Below are positions 32,716 through 44,098 of a stretch of DNA of 64,000 bases, one piece after another. Position numbers and translations under genes: made by a program. Position 1 is the first letter of the stretch; every line of letters begins with the position of its first letter. The notes below the pieces were generated by a model, which was not told the DNA's origin, ran no database searches, and saw only the letters and a list, made by a program, of their open reading frames with translations. Source of the stretch: Volvox africanus (Eukaryota > Chlorophyta > Chlorophyceae > Chlamydomonadales > Volvocaceae); the NCBI GenBank assembly GCA_030268105.1, contig BSDZ01000010.1:4254001-4318000 (forward strand), read 5' to 3'.

Positions 32716-33539
32716 TGTTGTACCTCTCGTTCGCGTTTGCTCATGAGTATCTGCACGTCTGGAGACTATCGACACCGATGCGCGAGCACTTGCAAGTACA
32801 GCAAGGCAAGCGAGAGCAAACAGAGACAGCGGAAGACTTCAAGACGAAGAGAGATATAACTTACGGTCTTACAGATCGGAATGATGCAATGGACGAAATC
32901 GCCGTCAGCGCCGGAAGCAAGCAATCATCACTCGGCGGTGATTAGCAAAGTTCAGGCTTAGCTCGGGCTAAGTAGAATAGCATATAGAAATAGTAATGTA
33001 GAACACACGAGTGTTCTCCGGTATCGAATGTCTTGTCTAGCTTAGCCGTCCTCGCATCTGTTATACTCGCAGCATCGCAGTGCCGTACGATTCACATTAG
33101 GAGGCCGATCCTAGATGTGACAACCCTACTGCGCTTAGGCGATGTCTACGCATAACAACGTATAAGCCTTTCCGGCATTCGCATGATGCAAGGGTCCGGA
33201 TAACGATATCCGGTTGCAGGGCATGCATCGCGACAAGTGCGGCGCTTTCAACGTGTGCTTTAATGAAGTAATATTATATCGGATAATATTACTTATCGTT
33301 TCGTAGCACGAGCATAATGCGCACTTCAATGCCTCGAGCTTTCATGCATGCTAGGCGGATTTGCCATGGTGCGATGTCGCGATGGATAATGACAACATGC
33401 CAAATGCATATATAAATGTACACGAATACATTTATATCATGCAGATTCTTTTATATGCAATGTGTTCATCACAATAGCACTTCGCCTTGTAGGATCACAT
33501 CGACCTACACGTCGGCGGAAAACTAACCGTAGCACAACA
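32716..33539 (-). repeat. A2 5' LTR (824 bp)
   Basis: Full length. AAACC follows at 33540. Confidence 0.94.
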
Positions 33540-34185
33540 AAACCGCTGACATTCTTACAGAGTATCCTCACACTCAATGGACGACAAGCCAGATGAATGG
33601 AGTATCTATCTCGTTTCGACTGTACATGGGAGTATATCGCCGGCAGAATTAATATTGCTGACGTCCTCAGTCGACATCCATCGCTACACGCTGCAATTTT
33701 AGCAGCACTGGTTACCCGTTCGCGCAGTCAGGAGGTGCCGATAGCAGCAGACCTCACGCAGCGACTCAAGGTGGCGTATAAAGTGGATCCATGGTTCGCA
33801 ACACCAAGTAATGTGGAACATCTGCACAAGCGCAACGATTTATGGCTGAGAATGGATGGCTCGACCACACAAATCGTCCTGCCGAACAACGACGCTTTGC
33901 GCTACGATATTCTTGCTCGGTTCCACGAGGACCCGTTAGCAGGACATCCTGGAAGCACACGATTGGCCGAGCTAGTACGATGCTCGTTCTGGTGGCCGCG
34001 CGTGGTGAAGGATGCGGAAAACTTCGTGCAAAGGTGCAGTTTATGTCAGTGCAATAAAGCACTATCCGGTAAGGGCCAGGATTTATTACAACCTTTACCT
34101 ATACCAGATGCCCCTTGGGAAAGTGTTTCTATGGACTTCATAGTCGCGCTGCCCAAAACTGAGATGGTTCACTTAGCCCCCTATA
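33540..34185 (+). pseudogene. Ty3/gypsy B3 RNase H-integrase fragment, right part
   Basis: Continues RNase H (LTFLQS, RQARMNGVSI region with a small frame disruption near 33590), then open through RINIADVLSRHPS, the integrase zinc region (CSLCQCNKALSG) and SMDFIVALPKTE. A deletion drops the next segment (jumping to MVHLAPY), and the fragment ends at about 34185, where the tandem-array unit starts. Confidence 0.88.
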
Positions 34186-35096
34186 CCTATTTTAGCTAGT
34201 TAAACAATAACAATTTTTTCATGCCTTTATTTCCTCATTTACGAAATGCTTAATTGCTACCAAACCGCAGAAAAGCGGCCAAAATGACGAGCCGCCAGGA
34301 ACTCAGGATGGGCGCACTAGCCAACGCCAAAAGCAGCCCGCACATGGTGAAGATGCATTGATGATGGTGCTGGCTGCCAATGCAGCTCGCATACATCAGA
34401 AGGAGAAGGAGATCAAGGCCGCTAGACGCCGACAGGTTAGTCCAAATAATAGTGGTAAAGAGAGTGGATGAAGGGGTGTGCAAATTTCCAGGCGCGCTTA
34501 GCAAGGTTATTGCAGGATGGGTGATGTACATTACTGATTGCATGTACAGGGATGTACAGGTCATTAATGTCCTTTAACCTGTTTTCTCCATTTTGTCTTT
34601 TATGTAATTGTTCCTATATTCCTCAAACATACTTCCTTTTCATGTAGGCAAAGAGTTCAGAGCCCTCTAAGGCAAGGAACTCCAGCAGGAATGCTACAAA
34701 CTCAAGCAAGGCGGCAGCGAAAAAGGTACAGCCCATTCATCCTGTCTTCCCGTTTTAGTGAGTTGTAATTTTATGTTTCGTTCTAGTCTTTTAATTTGCT
34801 GCGTGCTTTGTGGTTTGATATGGTATATGTCGATTTGTTTTTCTCTTTTTTAATAAAAAATGTAAGCTTATCATTTCTAAAATCATATATGTATGTTAAT
34901 GGTGGGCCTTGAAGGTAACGAACAATGACGATGTGTGGCCATCCACGAAAGTGAGACGGACAAGCACGGGCATCAAAAGAAAGGTACATTATATTGAGGC
35001 CCATAGGTCTGGTATTCCAAGCATCTTTCAGAGGACATAAAGACTGGGTGGAACATGGTTACCAGGAGGTTAGCAGATATCCCTCAAGAACCGTAG
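34186..35096 (+). pseudogene. Array plus gene, 3' exons only (leftmost unit)
   Basis: Exons corresponding to exons 4-7 of the complete copies: 34271-34435, 34648-34725, 34915-34983 and possibly 35022-35096. Upstream exons are missing because gypsy B3 joins at 34185. It has a 4-bp deletion in intron 4 relative to other units. Confidence 0.7.
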
Positions 35097-35374
35097 CTGT
35101 CGATCTGCAACCACATCTCAAACACGTCCAGCCATCTTTTCTTTCAGCCAGGCATATCCAAACTGACCCACGGTTATTCTTGCCTCTGCATGCATTCAAA
35201 ATGCATGTACATGCAGGAGAACAATCTTATTTTCTTCCAAAGGCATGCATCCGTCAAACAAGGCAAGATGTTTAATAATGCCCTACAATAGGCCTCAACA
35301 CTTCTCTTACCTTGGCACACTACAACGCCATCACCATTATTCACAGTGACCCTCCACAGAGGGTCATCCAAACG

Positions 35375-35983
35375 TTATTTGTACGCTTGAACAGTGCTTC
35401 CTGAGGCAAGAAGCTCGGCTGGGTTTGTGGGTTCCAGCAGCTGTAACTGCCCATGATCCATGGCCCCTAACTGTGAAAGTACACCAAGTTCTGCTGCATC
35501 GGGTTCATCATCCTCAGATTCAGGATAACTATGTTGGCATAAGTTATCCAGGATTGCTGATATATATTCTAGAGTTTGCCGGTGATTAGGATTGGCAGGA
35601 TCAAGATCATCCATAACGTGAATGAGAGCAGAAACAAGTGAGGAGGGCAGAGCTGTTTCTTCCTGAACCTGCGAATGTCCACTGCTATCCCCTGACAACA
35701 CCTCTGATGTATGCCCTGAACTGTCCTTGCTGCTACTGCTGTGGTCTTCATTATGATCATCAGAGGTGTTGAAGTCATTCTCATTGTCCATGTTTAAGTT
35801 GGTATCCTCTGGGAAAGAAAGTCTGCATCTCTTCATGTGCCCATAAAGCTGCGACCGTGTCCTTCCAGTAAATGGGCATTGAGTACATGCATAAACCTCC
35901 TGACCAAGAGGGTCCTGACAACGACTGAACTTGTGCTTTTGCAGCCATGCATCTGTGAATTTTGCAGCACAGTAATATTGCAT
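35375..35983 (-). CDS. CCHC zinc-finger protein of the array unit (leftmost copy)
   Basis: 202 residues: Cys/His finger (CTQCPFTGRTRSQLYGHMKRC), then an acidic serine-rich stretch and the SALIHVMDDLDPANPNHRQT helix region. Relative to the other units a single-base indel near 35430 changes the C terminus to ELLASGSTVQAYK. It may be an exon joined to the UBL frame (see 59022-59642). Confidence 0.6.
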   Translation of the reverse strand: MQYYCAAKFTDAWLQKHKFSRCQDPLGQEVYACTQCPFTGRTRSQLYGHMKRCRLSFPEDTNLNMDNENDFNTSDDHNEDHSSSSKDSSGHTSEVLSGDSSGHSQVQEETALPSSLVSALIHVMDDLDPANPNHRQTLEYISAILDNLCQHSYPESEDDEPDAAELGVLSQLGAMDHGQLQLLEPTNPAELLASGSTVQAYK

Positions 35984-36295
35984 TCATTTAATCATGCTGT
36001 CATGCAAGTAAGGAGATACGTAGATGTAGCTTGCATGCCAATTTGGCGTGAGGGATATTTTAATTTTTTCCGTGCATACATGCATGGCCACGGTGGATGG
36101 CAATTGGAAGTGTTTCATTGGACCCATCCAAACAAACCACAGTGCCTGGCTCATCACACCAAAGCCCGGGCTAGTATGAATAACTGTACTTTGATTTAAA
36201 ATTATTGACAGCATGAGTGGGTGGCTGGTACGAGATGAGTGCACAATGAATGTTCCAAATAAAATATATCCCTTAAAAACCTTTATGAACATAAG

Positions 36296-36841
36296 TCATC
36301 CGTGCGCACCTGATATGTTATCCCTTTTGGATGAGGCTGGGCGCTTGTTCAGAAGCCTTCCACTGCCTCCAAGGAGGCGGCCAAGAACTTTAACATGGTA
36401 CTGGTTATGTAAGCCGTACAAGCCAAGATGTTTATCTCGATCTGATAGCACGTCCCCTCTACTAGAAGTCAACCTCCAAACTGATCCAGGTTGAAATGTA
36501 AATAAGGAATTACTGGAGACGAAGTCCATGAGCTGTCCCACAGTTGAGTCCGTACTTCCAGAAAACGTCATCGTCCGTGACCCAGGTAAAACGACGAAAA
36601 GCTGAAGAGCTCGTTCATCATGATTGGACTGTGTAAATGACACCGTTGAGCAGTATCGCCCTATCGTAACACCCAACACTGTGATGAGAACAAAAACAGA
36701 AGAACCCATGAGGATCCACACTAAATATTCTGGAACATATACATCAACTAAAACAGGGGCATACAGAGCAACGTAAGAGGCAACAGCAATACCGAAAGTA
36801 ATGCCACAGAAAAAGCCTAATAAAAGGTGGGCCATGAGCAT
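36296..36841 (-). CDS. Two-span membrane protein with ubiquitin-like domain (leftmost copy)
   Basis: 181 residues, the same as the copies at 54929 and 59954 apart from a few substitutions (for example VPEYL instead of VTEYL; RTMTF instead of RTLTF). See 59954-60499 for the full description. Confidence 0.65.
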   Translation of the reverse strand: MLMAHLLLGFFCGITFGIAVASYVALYAPVLVDVYVPEYLVWILMGSSVFVLITVLGVTIGRYCSTVSFTQSNHDERALQLFVVLPGSRTMTFSGSTDSTVGQLMDFVSSNSLFTFQPGSVWRLTSSRGDVLSDRDKHLGLYGLHNQYHVKVLGRLLGGSGRLLNKRPASSKRDNISGAHG

Positions 36842-37549
36842 GTAATAATATACAGTAAAGTAGCAGGATCAGACTGTTTTTCCTTACAGAACTGATATCT
36901 GACAAAGGGGAACGACTCCTCCATTGTATGGAGTGGTACAGGCAGTACTCATGCATGTGGAGTACGAGATATTAAAGTGGAACGTGCATGTCCGCGTAAT
37001 TTACACTTGAAGTAAATTTTCAATAACGAATGATAGACTTGAATAGTAAATTACATGCATACGCACAGGAAGCTCCTTATACATGCATGTACGTGAAATA
37101 CTGGGATACAGCCTCATCATCATACTTCCAGGAGCTTGCTAATAAGAAACTTGATTAGCATTCCTTAAAAATAATTTATGACGTTTCTCATGAACTCGTT
37201 GACTAGCTTTTACGACAACCAACCGTTACATGCCGCAAATAGCTAGCCGCATGCGAAGAGCTAAACAGATTTTTTATGTAGGACGACGGCAATCATCAAT
37301 ATTATTGTAAAATAACATTCTTTATTGCTGCTGCACCTTGTATATATGTTAAGATTTAAAGGCTAGTGCACAGCATAACTTTTATAGCAGTTGCTCTTGC
37401 TTGCTTCACGAGTGGCATTAAATGTACATATAAAGGATGTTGTAAAGCAGGGTGACAAAACATTGTTGCTAACATGGGATTGATTGGCAGCCGCACAACC
37501 CTGGACGGAGTACCAAAGCACTTCTCTTCACTTTTTAGTAGTACGTAGG

Positions 37550-38350
37550 GCCCATAAGTATCTGCACGTCTGGAGACTTTCGACAACGATGCGCGAGCAC
37601 TTGCAAGTACAGCAAGGCAAGCGCGAGCAAACAGAGACAGCGGAAGACTTCAAGACGAAGAGAGATATAACTTACGGTCTTACAGGTCGGAATGATGCAA
37701 TGGACGAAATCGCCGTCAGCGCCGGAAGCAAGCTATCATCACGCAGCGGTGATTAGCGAAACTCAGGCTTAGCTCGGGCTAAGTAGAATAGTGTATAGAA
37801 ATAGTAATATAGAACACACGAGTGTTCTCGGGTATCGAATGTCTTGTCTAGCTTAGCCGTCCTCGCATCTGTTATACTCGCAGCATCGCAGTGCCGTACG
37901 ATTCACATTAGGAGGCCGATCCTAGATGTGACAACCCTACTGCGTATAGGCGATGTCTACGCGTAACAACATATAAGCCTTTCCGGCATTCGCATGATGC
38001 AAGGGTCCGGATAACGATATCCGGTTGCAGGGCATGCATCGCGACAAGTGCGGCGCTCTCAACGTGTGCTTTAATGAAGTAATATTATATCAGATAATAT
38101 TACTTATCGTTTCATAGCACGAGCATAATGCGCACTTCAATGATTCGGTCATTCATGCATGCTAGGCGGATTTGCCATGATGCGACGTCGCGATGGATAT
38201 TGACAACATGCCAGATGCATATATAAATATATGCGAATACATTTATATCATGCAGATTCATTCATATGTAATGCGTTCATCACAAAAGCACTTCGCCTTG
38301 TAGGATCGCGTCGACCTACGCGTCGGCGGGAAATGAACCGTAGCACAACA
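37550..38350 (-). repeat. A3 3' LTR, end-truncated
   Basis: Starts with the reverse complement of TGTTGTGC at 38350. Similarity to other A LTRs stops at about 37550 (CATAAGTATCTGCACG). Confidence 0.9.
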
Positions 38351-38409
38351 ATTATCCCCCCTCCCGTATGCAGCGTCCTCGCTGCATCATACAGCATCGA
38401 CTGCAGGGG

Positions 38410-41400
38410 TCATTGGGCTTGTGTGGCACGTTTGCGGGCTTCTTCGAGCAGGGGTTTCATGTCCTGTGAGAAGTTGCGTGCCGGTTCCCATGAGTTGTGC
38501 TCGTCGGTATACCCTGTCCACTTAACCAAGTACTCGTGTACTGTTCGCTTACGTCGGTGTCGGCCCACACGACGCGCGCGATAATCTAACACCCGCTCCA
38601 CATCGTAAAACTTCTGTTTACCAGCGATCCAGGTCTCGGGAACTGGTTCGATCGTTGCGGGGGCGTTAGCAGGCTCAGGGACGGGTTCCGTACTACGATA
38701 CGGACGAACAAGCGATACGTGAAACGTGGGGTGAATGGTCATATCAGTGGGCAATGCAAGCTCCACAGCCACATTCCCAACCATGCGCACGACAGGATAC
38801 GGGCCAATCCAGCGGGGTAAGAGTTTTCGGGATCCGTCGGCCAAGGAACGCAAGTTCTTGGTACTTAGCAACACGAGTTGCCCCTCCGAAAACGTTACAT
38901 CCTGCTTGGATTTGTTGTAGTATTCCGTCGTTCGTTGCTGCGCCGCGTCCAAACACGACCTAGCGTCTGTGATTCGGGACATAAAAGACTTGGCAAAAAG
39001 TTTAGCAACAGGCACGTTCACTTCCAACTCACGCCACACGGGTAGCGCGGGATGAAATCCATAGTTAAGAAAGAACGGACTTTTGCCTGTAGAGCGGTTA
39101 ACAGCATTGTTAAGCGCGAATTCTGCCGCAGTCAAATACGTATCCCAAACGAGTGGTGTGCGACCAGCATAATTGCGCAACATATCACCCAACGTGCGGT
39201 TTGTGCGTTCGGTTTGACCATCAGTCTGCGGGTGATACGCCGTGCTCAGGTTGACGCGCATGCCAACTAGTTTGCAGAGCGCTTCCCAAAACTTAGACGT
39301 GAACTGTCCACCGCGGTCCGAGATCACATTTTTGGGAATCCCGTGTAACCGAACCACATTATCGAAAAACAAACGTGCGGTTTGCTTGTATCCCCCCTCA
39401 GTTTTGGGCAGCGCGACTACGAAGTCCATGGAAACACTTTCCCAAGGCGCATCCGGGACAGGCAACGGTTGCAACAACCCATGGCCCTTACCGGACAAAG
39501 CCTTATTGCGCTGGCACAGACTGCATGTCTGGACGAAGTTCGCCGCATCCTTAGCCAAACGAGGCCACCAAAAGGAACGTTGCACCAAGTCGATCAATCG
39601 CTTGCTACCAGGGTGTCCTGCTAACGGGTCCTCGTGGAACCGCGCAAGGATGTCGTAGCGTAGCGCGTCGTCGTTCGGAACGACGATTTGCGTAGCTGCA
39701 CCCTCCGTCCGTAGCCAAAGGCCATTCTGCTTGCGAAGGTTTTCTACATTAGCCGGGTCCGCGAACCAGGCGTCTGCGCTGTAGGCAACCTTCAACCGCT
39801 CCGCGAGGTCCGTCACGATCGGTACCTCCTCGCTACGCGGCCGCACGACGGGCGCTGCCAAAATTGCAGCGTGTAGCGACGGATGTCGACTGAGAGCATC
39901 GGCAATATTCAATTTACCAGAAATATACTCCCAGGTGCAGTTGAACCTAGCTAGATATTCCATCCACCTAGCTTGACGTCGGTTCAACGTCGGAACGCTT
40001 TGCAAAAACGTTAGGGGCTTGTGGTCAGTCTTTAAAGTAAACGGGCGTCCCTCGAGGTAACAGCGCCATTCCTTTAAAGCATGCAGCACGGCCAGAAGCT
40101 CCTGTTCCCCGGTGGTGTAGCGAATCTCCGCACCAGAAAACTTCTTACTCGTGAAGGCGATCGGTCGCCCTTCCTGTAACAATACAGCGCCGCTTCCAAA
40201 CATTGAGGCATCAGACACTACCTAAACACGAAATGGCAACGAGTAATCAGGGAATGCAAGGGTGACATCTTCGGCAATGATTCGTTTGAGCTCTTCGAAT
40301 GCCCGCTGGCATTGCGACGTCCACGACTCGAGCGAAACGATAACGCCTTTGCGAGTTAAGTTAGTAAGCGGGGCCGCAATGATGGAATATTTTTCAATGA
40401 ACTTTCGGAAATAATTGGTCAAGCCAAGGAACTTACGCAGCTCCGTGAGGTTCTGAGGCGCGGGCCAATCGCGAACCACGGCGACCTTCCGAGGGTCCAT
40501 CTTCACACCGGTGGCCGACACAATGTGGCCCAAATATTCCACCTGAGGCTGCGCCCAAAAGCATTTGGCGCGTTTAGCAAACAATTGCTCCCGTCTCATA
40601 ACGTCCAGCACGAGCCGCAGATGCTCCAAGTGCTCCTCGCGCGTCTTAGAATATACCAAGATGTCATCCAGGTAGCAAACAACGAACCTGTCGATAAACG
40701 GCCTAAACATTCGGTCCATAACCGCCTGAAACGTCGCAGGGGCATTAGTCAAACCAAACGATAGGACCGTATACTCAAAGTGACCGAAGGGCGTCCGAAA
40801 AGCGGTTTTCGGGATATCAGAGGCAGCGATGCGAATCTGATTGTAGCCCTGTTGTAAGTCAATTGAGGAAAAATAAGCCGAGCCCTTCAGCTTATCCAAC
40901 AGGTCGTCAACGCGTGGCAAAGGGTAGCGATTTTTCACCGTATTCGCATTTAACCCCCGGTAATCAATGCACATGCGCAAGGTCCCATCCTTCTTACCGA
41001 CAAACAAAATCGGTGCAGAATACGGGGATGTGCTGGGGCGTATCATACCCTTCGCGAGCAAATCCGTCACCTGGCGCTTCACCTCGTCCAGCTCCAATGG
41101 ACTCAACCTGTACATTGGCCTGGCCGTAGGCTGCGCTCCAGGCATGAGAGGGATTGTGTGATCAACAGGACGCATAGGTGGTAGGCCAGGGATATCTTTA
41201 AAGACGTCCTCATACTGCGACAGTAGGGCCTCAACCTCAGGATCCGCAGAAATCTGCGCGGTGGTGACACAACAGCTCACCCGCGGCCTTAAAAGCAGTC
41301 CGTGGGCACCCTTCCGTAACAAACGGACGGCCTCCTTACGCCCGACTAGCTCTGGTTCGATTCGCGCGGCCATTGCGGTCACAGCGAAATTAACCATAGG

Positions 41401-42396
41401 CACCGCCTCAGTTTCACCCTCCTTTGGTGTGACATGTTCGAACGACAGGAAAGGTACCTTAATCGACAGAGTACCCTTGCACATATGCAGGGTTGCGGTC
41501 TCCATGTCGATGCGCGCGCGGTACTGTCGTAATGTCGACGACCCCATTATGTACGGTGCAGTCTCTGCTAAGCCCTGCAGCACGTACGGCCGGGTCACAA
41601 CACGCAAAGGGCCTATCGATAGGCTAAGGGTAATCCTGCCCACGATGGGATGCTTACCCCCGTCAGCAAGGGTTACCTGTGGACAATCAGACGACTCTGG
41701 GGACAACCCCAGCGCATTCACCTCTGCGACAGAGATGAAGTCGTCGCTGGCACCGGTGTCAACAAGTGCCTTCAGAGTACGGCCATTCAAACCGATCTGA
41801 ACCACAGGGACACGGTTATCTACGAGCGAATGCCCAGCAGACAACGTCAGTGCACTTAAGGCGGGTCCGTAACCAACGGCACCCCCGTCAGGAGCTTCGT
41901 ACCAAACGTCAACCGAGTAGGATAGGTGTGGCCACGGAGCCAGCGTACCCTCCCGATCCACACCATTAAACAAAACGGTGCCCGGCTCGAACCGGTGGAC
42001 ATGCCGCATACCCCTTAACGATGCCTCTGCCTTGCGCCGACAGAAAGCGGGGAGTAAAACACATGCGGCCGTGCCTGGATATTGACGCCTACACCTCCTG
42101 TATATGGCCAACTGTTCCGACATCTCACGCAGAGACGAGGGGATGAACAAAACCACGTGGTTAGACAGATCGATAGACGATAGGGGACGGCGAGGTGTAA
42201 ACAAATTACACAACGGGTCGAAGCAGAGAAGTCCCGTGCGTCCGTCAAGCGTGATGCGTCGCGCAATGACTCGCTCGATGTGTCCAAGTACACAAGGCAA
42301 CAATGCCTTAACGGCTGGCCGTAAGGATGACCACCGACCACGCGTTAGTTCAGAAATCCCAGGTGGTGCCCCCTCCGCAGGAACCCGGGCAAGCCC
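38410..42396 (-). pseudogene. A3 pol, one nonsense codon and a small integrase deletion
   Basis: Frame continues directly from the gag UAG (42397-42399). Approximate codon positions after the UAG: protease VDTGASDDF 210; RT with intact YLDD 574; RNase H SDAS 727; integrase zinc CSLCQRN 959, catalytic MDF 990, SDRGG 1025, TERTNR 1064; chromodomain EYLVKWTGYTDEHNSWEP about 1280-1315. A Glu codon is TAG at 40222-40224 (RNase H start). About 26 residues are missing, in frame, between the first two integrase acidic residues (at 39385). Otherwise open for nearly 4 kb. Confidence 0.93.
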
Positions 42397-43632
42397 CTAT
42401 TTCGGCTGAGGTACAAACGGCGGCATTAGAGGGCAATCCTTCGTGGAATGATTCTCCGCACACCGTAGACAAACATTGGCCAATTTCGGACGCTCGAATT
42501 CGGAACGATTGCAATTCCATTTTGGCATAAATGTGTCGTCCGTACGAGTACGCTTCGCGTTGGGGTCGGAACGCTGTGCGGCTGCCGACGACGGCGCACC
42601 ACCACGCTTCCTGTTCCTAGCTGGGTCCGAGCTCGGACCTGCTCCTCCTGACCCACGGACACCCGAGCTAGCGCCCCCGCGCGCCTTGCGTTGCCCGTTG
42701 CTGCGTCGCGTCGCGGCAGTAGGCGTGGGGCGGGTCGCGTCGAGGTCCTGGTCGAGAGCCACAGCTTCCCCAAGCGGATCCTGCACTTGCACGGCATTTG
42801 CACGAGGGGCAGACTTGACTTCTTCCTCGCCGGCAAGAAGTCGTATCTCCGCGCCCTTAGCAAAAGCGACCAACGCGTCATACGACTTGATCTGCGCTCC
42901 AACCAAGTCAGTGGCGCACCATTTAGCCAAAAGTTTCGTTAGGCCTCGCCTAAACCAAAAGACACGCTCGGATTCGGTGAGGTCAGCAATGGGAGTCACA
43001 AGTGCTTCGAAGCGTGACTGGTACGCAGGTACATTTTCATCCCGACGCATGTGGTAGCTACCGGCTGCCAAAACCTTACGAGCTTCCACATCGCGTGCTT
43101 GAACCTCAGTAGCGAATCGTGCGAGCAAAGCGGCGACCAACTCGTCAAAAGTATAGTTGCCCCGGGCGTTGGTCCAATTGCGATACCAGTCCTTCGCTGA
43201 GCCCTCGAGGGTGTTACCAACGAAGAGACACCTGATACCGTCATTATCACCACCATGAACAGCTTGGAGGTACTTTTTAGCGTCACGCACGTATGCACGA
43301 GTTGCATCGGCTATGCTATGCCCTGGTGTCTTGTCGGTCAGCGAAATATTGAGCCTAGGAACGGGAATCGACAATCTCATCACCTCAGGGATGTCATCAT
43401 GCCCTCGAGCTTGAGGTAATGGCAGAACCCTTGGTCCAGCAGTGTTGTCCATATTCGTGTTCACTGCTGAATGCGGCACAATTAAGTGAGCAGGGGTCTG
43501 AAGGAAAAGGGGCTCTTGAGTGGCTCGCACGCCAACAGTCTCAAGACCTCTATCCGGTGCTCTAGCAGCAACAACAAAATCGGGTTGGCTAGCTAGGCTA
43601 GTGTGCGGCGTATCGTCGTGTTCCGCGGACAT
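42397..43632 (-). CDS. A3 Gag, intact
   Basis: 411 residues from MSAEHDDTP to FVPQPK. Capsid-like centre, basic linker with RKRGGAPSS, zinc knuckle NVCLRCAENHSTKDCP. Stops at UAG followed by GGG CUU with the pol frame open, as in A1 and A2. If the leader splice model holds, the real start is upstream at 44031 and Gag is about 496 residues. Confidence 0.9.
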   Translation of the reverse strand: MSAEHDDTPHTSLASQPDFVVAARAPDRGLETVGVRATQEPLFLQTPAHLIVPHSAVNTNMDNTAGPRVLPLPQARGHDDIPEVMRLSIPVPRLNISLTDKTPGHSIADATRAYVRDAKKYLQAVHGGDNDGIRCLFVGNTLEGSAKDWYRNWTNARGNYTFDELVAALLARFATEVQARDVEARKVLAAGSYHMRRDENVPAYQSRFEALVTPIADLTESERVFWFRRGLTKLLAKWCATDLVGAQIKSYDALVAFAKGAEIRLLAGEEEVKSAPRANAVQVQDPLGEAVALDQDLDATRPTPTAATRRSNGQRKARGGASSGVRGSGGAGPSSDPARNRKRGGAPSSAAAQRSDPNAKRTRTDDTFMPKWNCNRSEFERPKLANVCLRCAENHSTKDCPLMPPFVPQPK

Positions 43633-43650
43633 GAAGCACGAAACGATACC

Positions 43651-44098
43651 CTAAGTTTGCGTAATAGAAGCCGACTTCTATCGCAAAGGCAAGAGTACAA
43701 AGCGATTCGGTGAGCCTACCGACAGTACTCTTGAGAAGATTCAGCAAACTCAGCAAGTAATTGCCCAGCTGAGTCCTGATCTCCGTAGTTTGGGCAATGA
43801 GAGTCGCCAACTGGTCCGGACGAACGCCGGTCTCAGTCGCCGCGGCAAGCAATGCCGGTGCACTGAGATTACCTGCGACTCAGAGCGTACACTTACACAA
43901 CAAGTGCAGCAATCTAAGCAAAAGCAATTAAACAATTACAAACCGGAAGCGGCGGCGTCCAAAACGGCGCGGCCTAAGTCTTCGGCAAAAGTATCTAGCG
44001 GTCCTCGTGGTTCGACGCTGGAACTCGCCATAGAAAGAACCTACTTCCGATTAGACAGAGAGAGACAGTTAGGCAGCGAACCTGTCTCGATACCAAAT
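43651..44098 (-). other. A3 leader: primer-binding site and possible Gag N-terminal exons
   Basis: Primer-binding site TGGTATCGAGAC at 44095-44084. ATG at 44031-44029 opens an exon-like stretch to 43944 (SSSDEPRGPLDTFAEDLG). A gap with GT at its start and GCAG at its end (43943-43873, 71 nt) keeps the frame into a second stretch (43872-43724; RPDQLATLIAQTTEIRTQLG). A possible second gap (43723-43651, 73 nt, weak GTCGGT donor, TTAG acceptor) would then bring it into the gag frame at GIVSCFM. Conservation in A0 shows mostly silent changes in the second stretch and an indel only inside the proposed second gap. Confidence 0.5.

Larger units (their letters stand above)
26878..33539 (-). mobile_element. 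Ty3/gypsy A2, complete ends, AAACC target duplication
   Basis: 6,662 bp with LTRs at both ends, flanked by AAACC (26873-26877 and 33540-33544). Removing it and one AAACC joins the B3 RNase H reading TDHKP to LTFLQS. The two LTRs differ at only a couple of positions that I spotted (for example 27404/33242 and 27107/32945), so the insertion is young. Internal damage: a deletion of about 0.8 kb from protease into RT, and one nonsense codon. Confidence 0.95.

Noticed and set aside
34250..34564. About 100-codon minus frame opposite exon 4 of the array plus gene (also at 45355, 57903, 62928)
   Set aside because: Antisense of an exon with clean splice sites; retained only because units are duplicated.
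35375..36841. Transposase of the array unit on the minus strand
   Set aside because: No DDE/DDD or HUH motif in either minus frame; one is a membrane UBL protein and the other a Cys/His finger.
36744..36956. 70-codon minus frame upstream of the UBL frame, repeated in each unit
   Set aside because: Overlaps the UBL start in another frame; hydrophobic shadow sequence without homology or good context.
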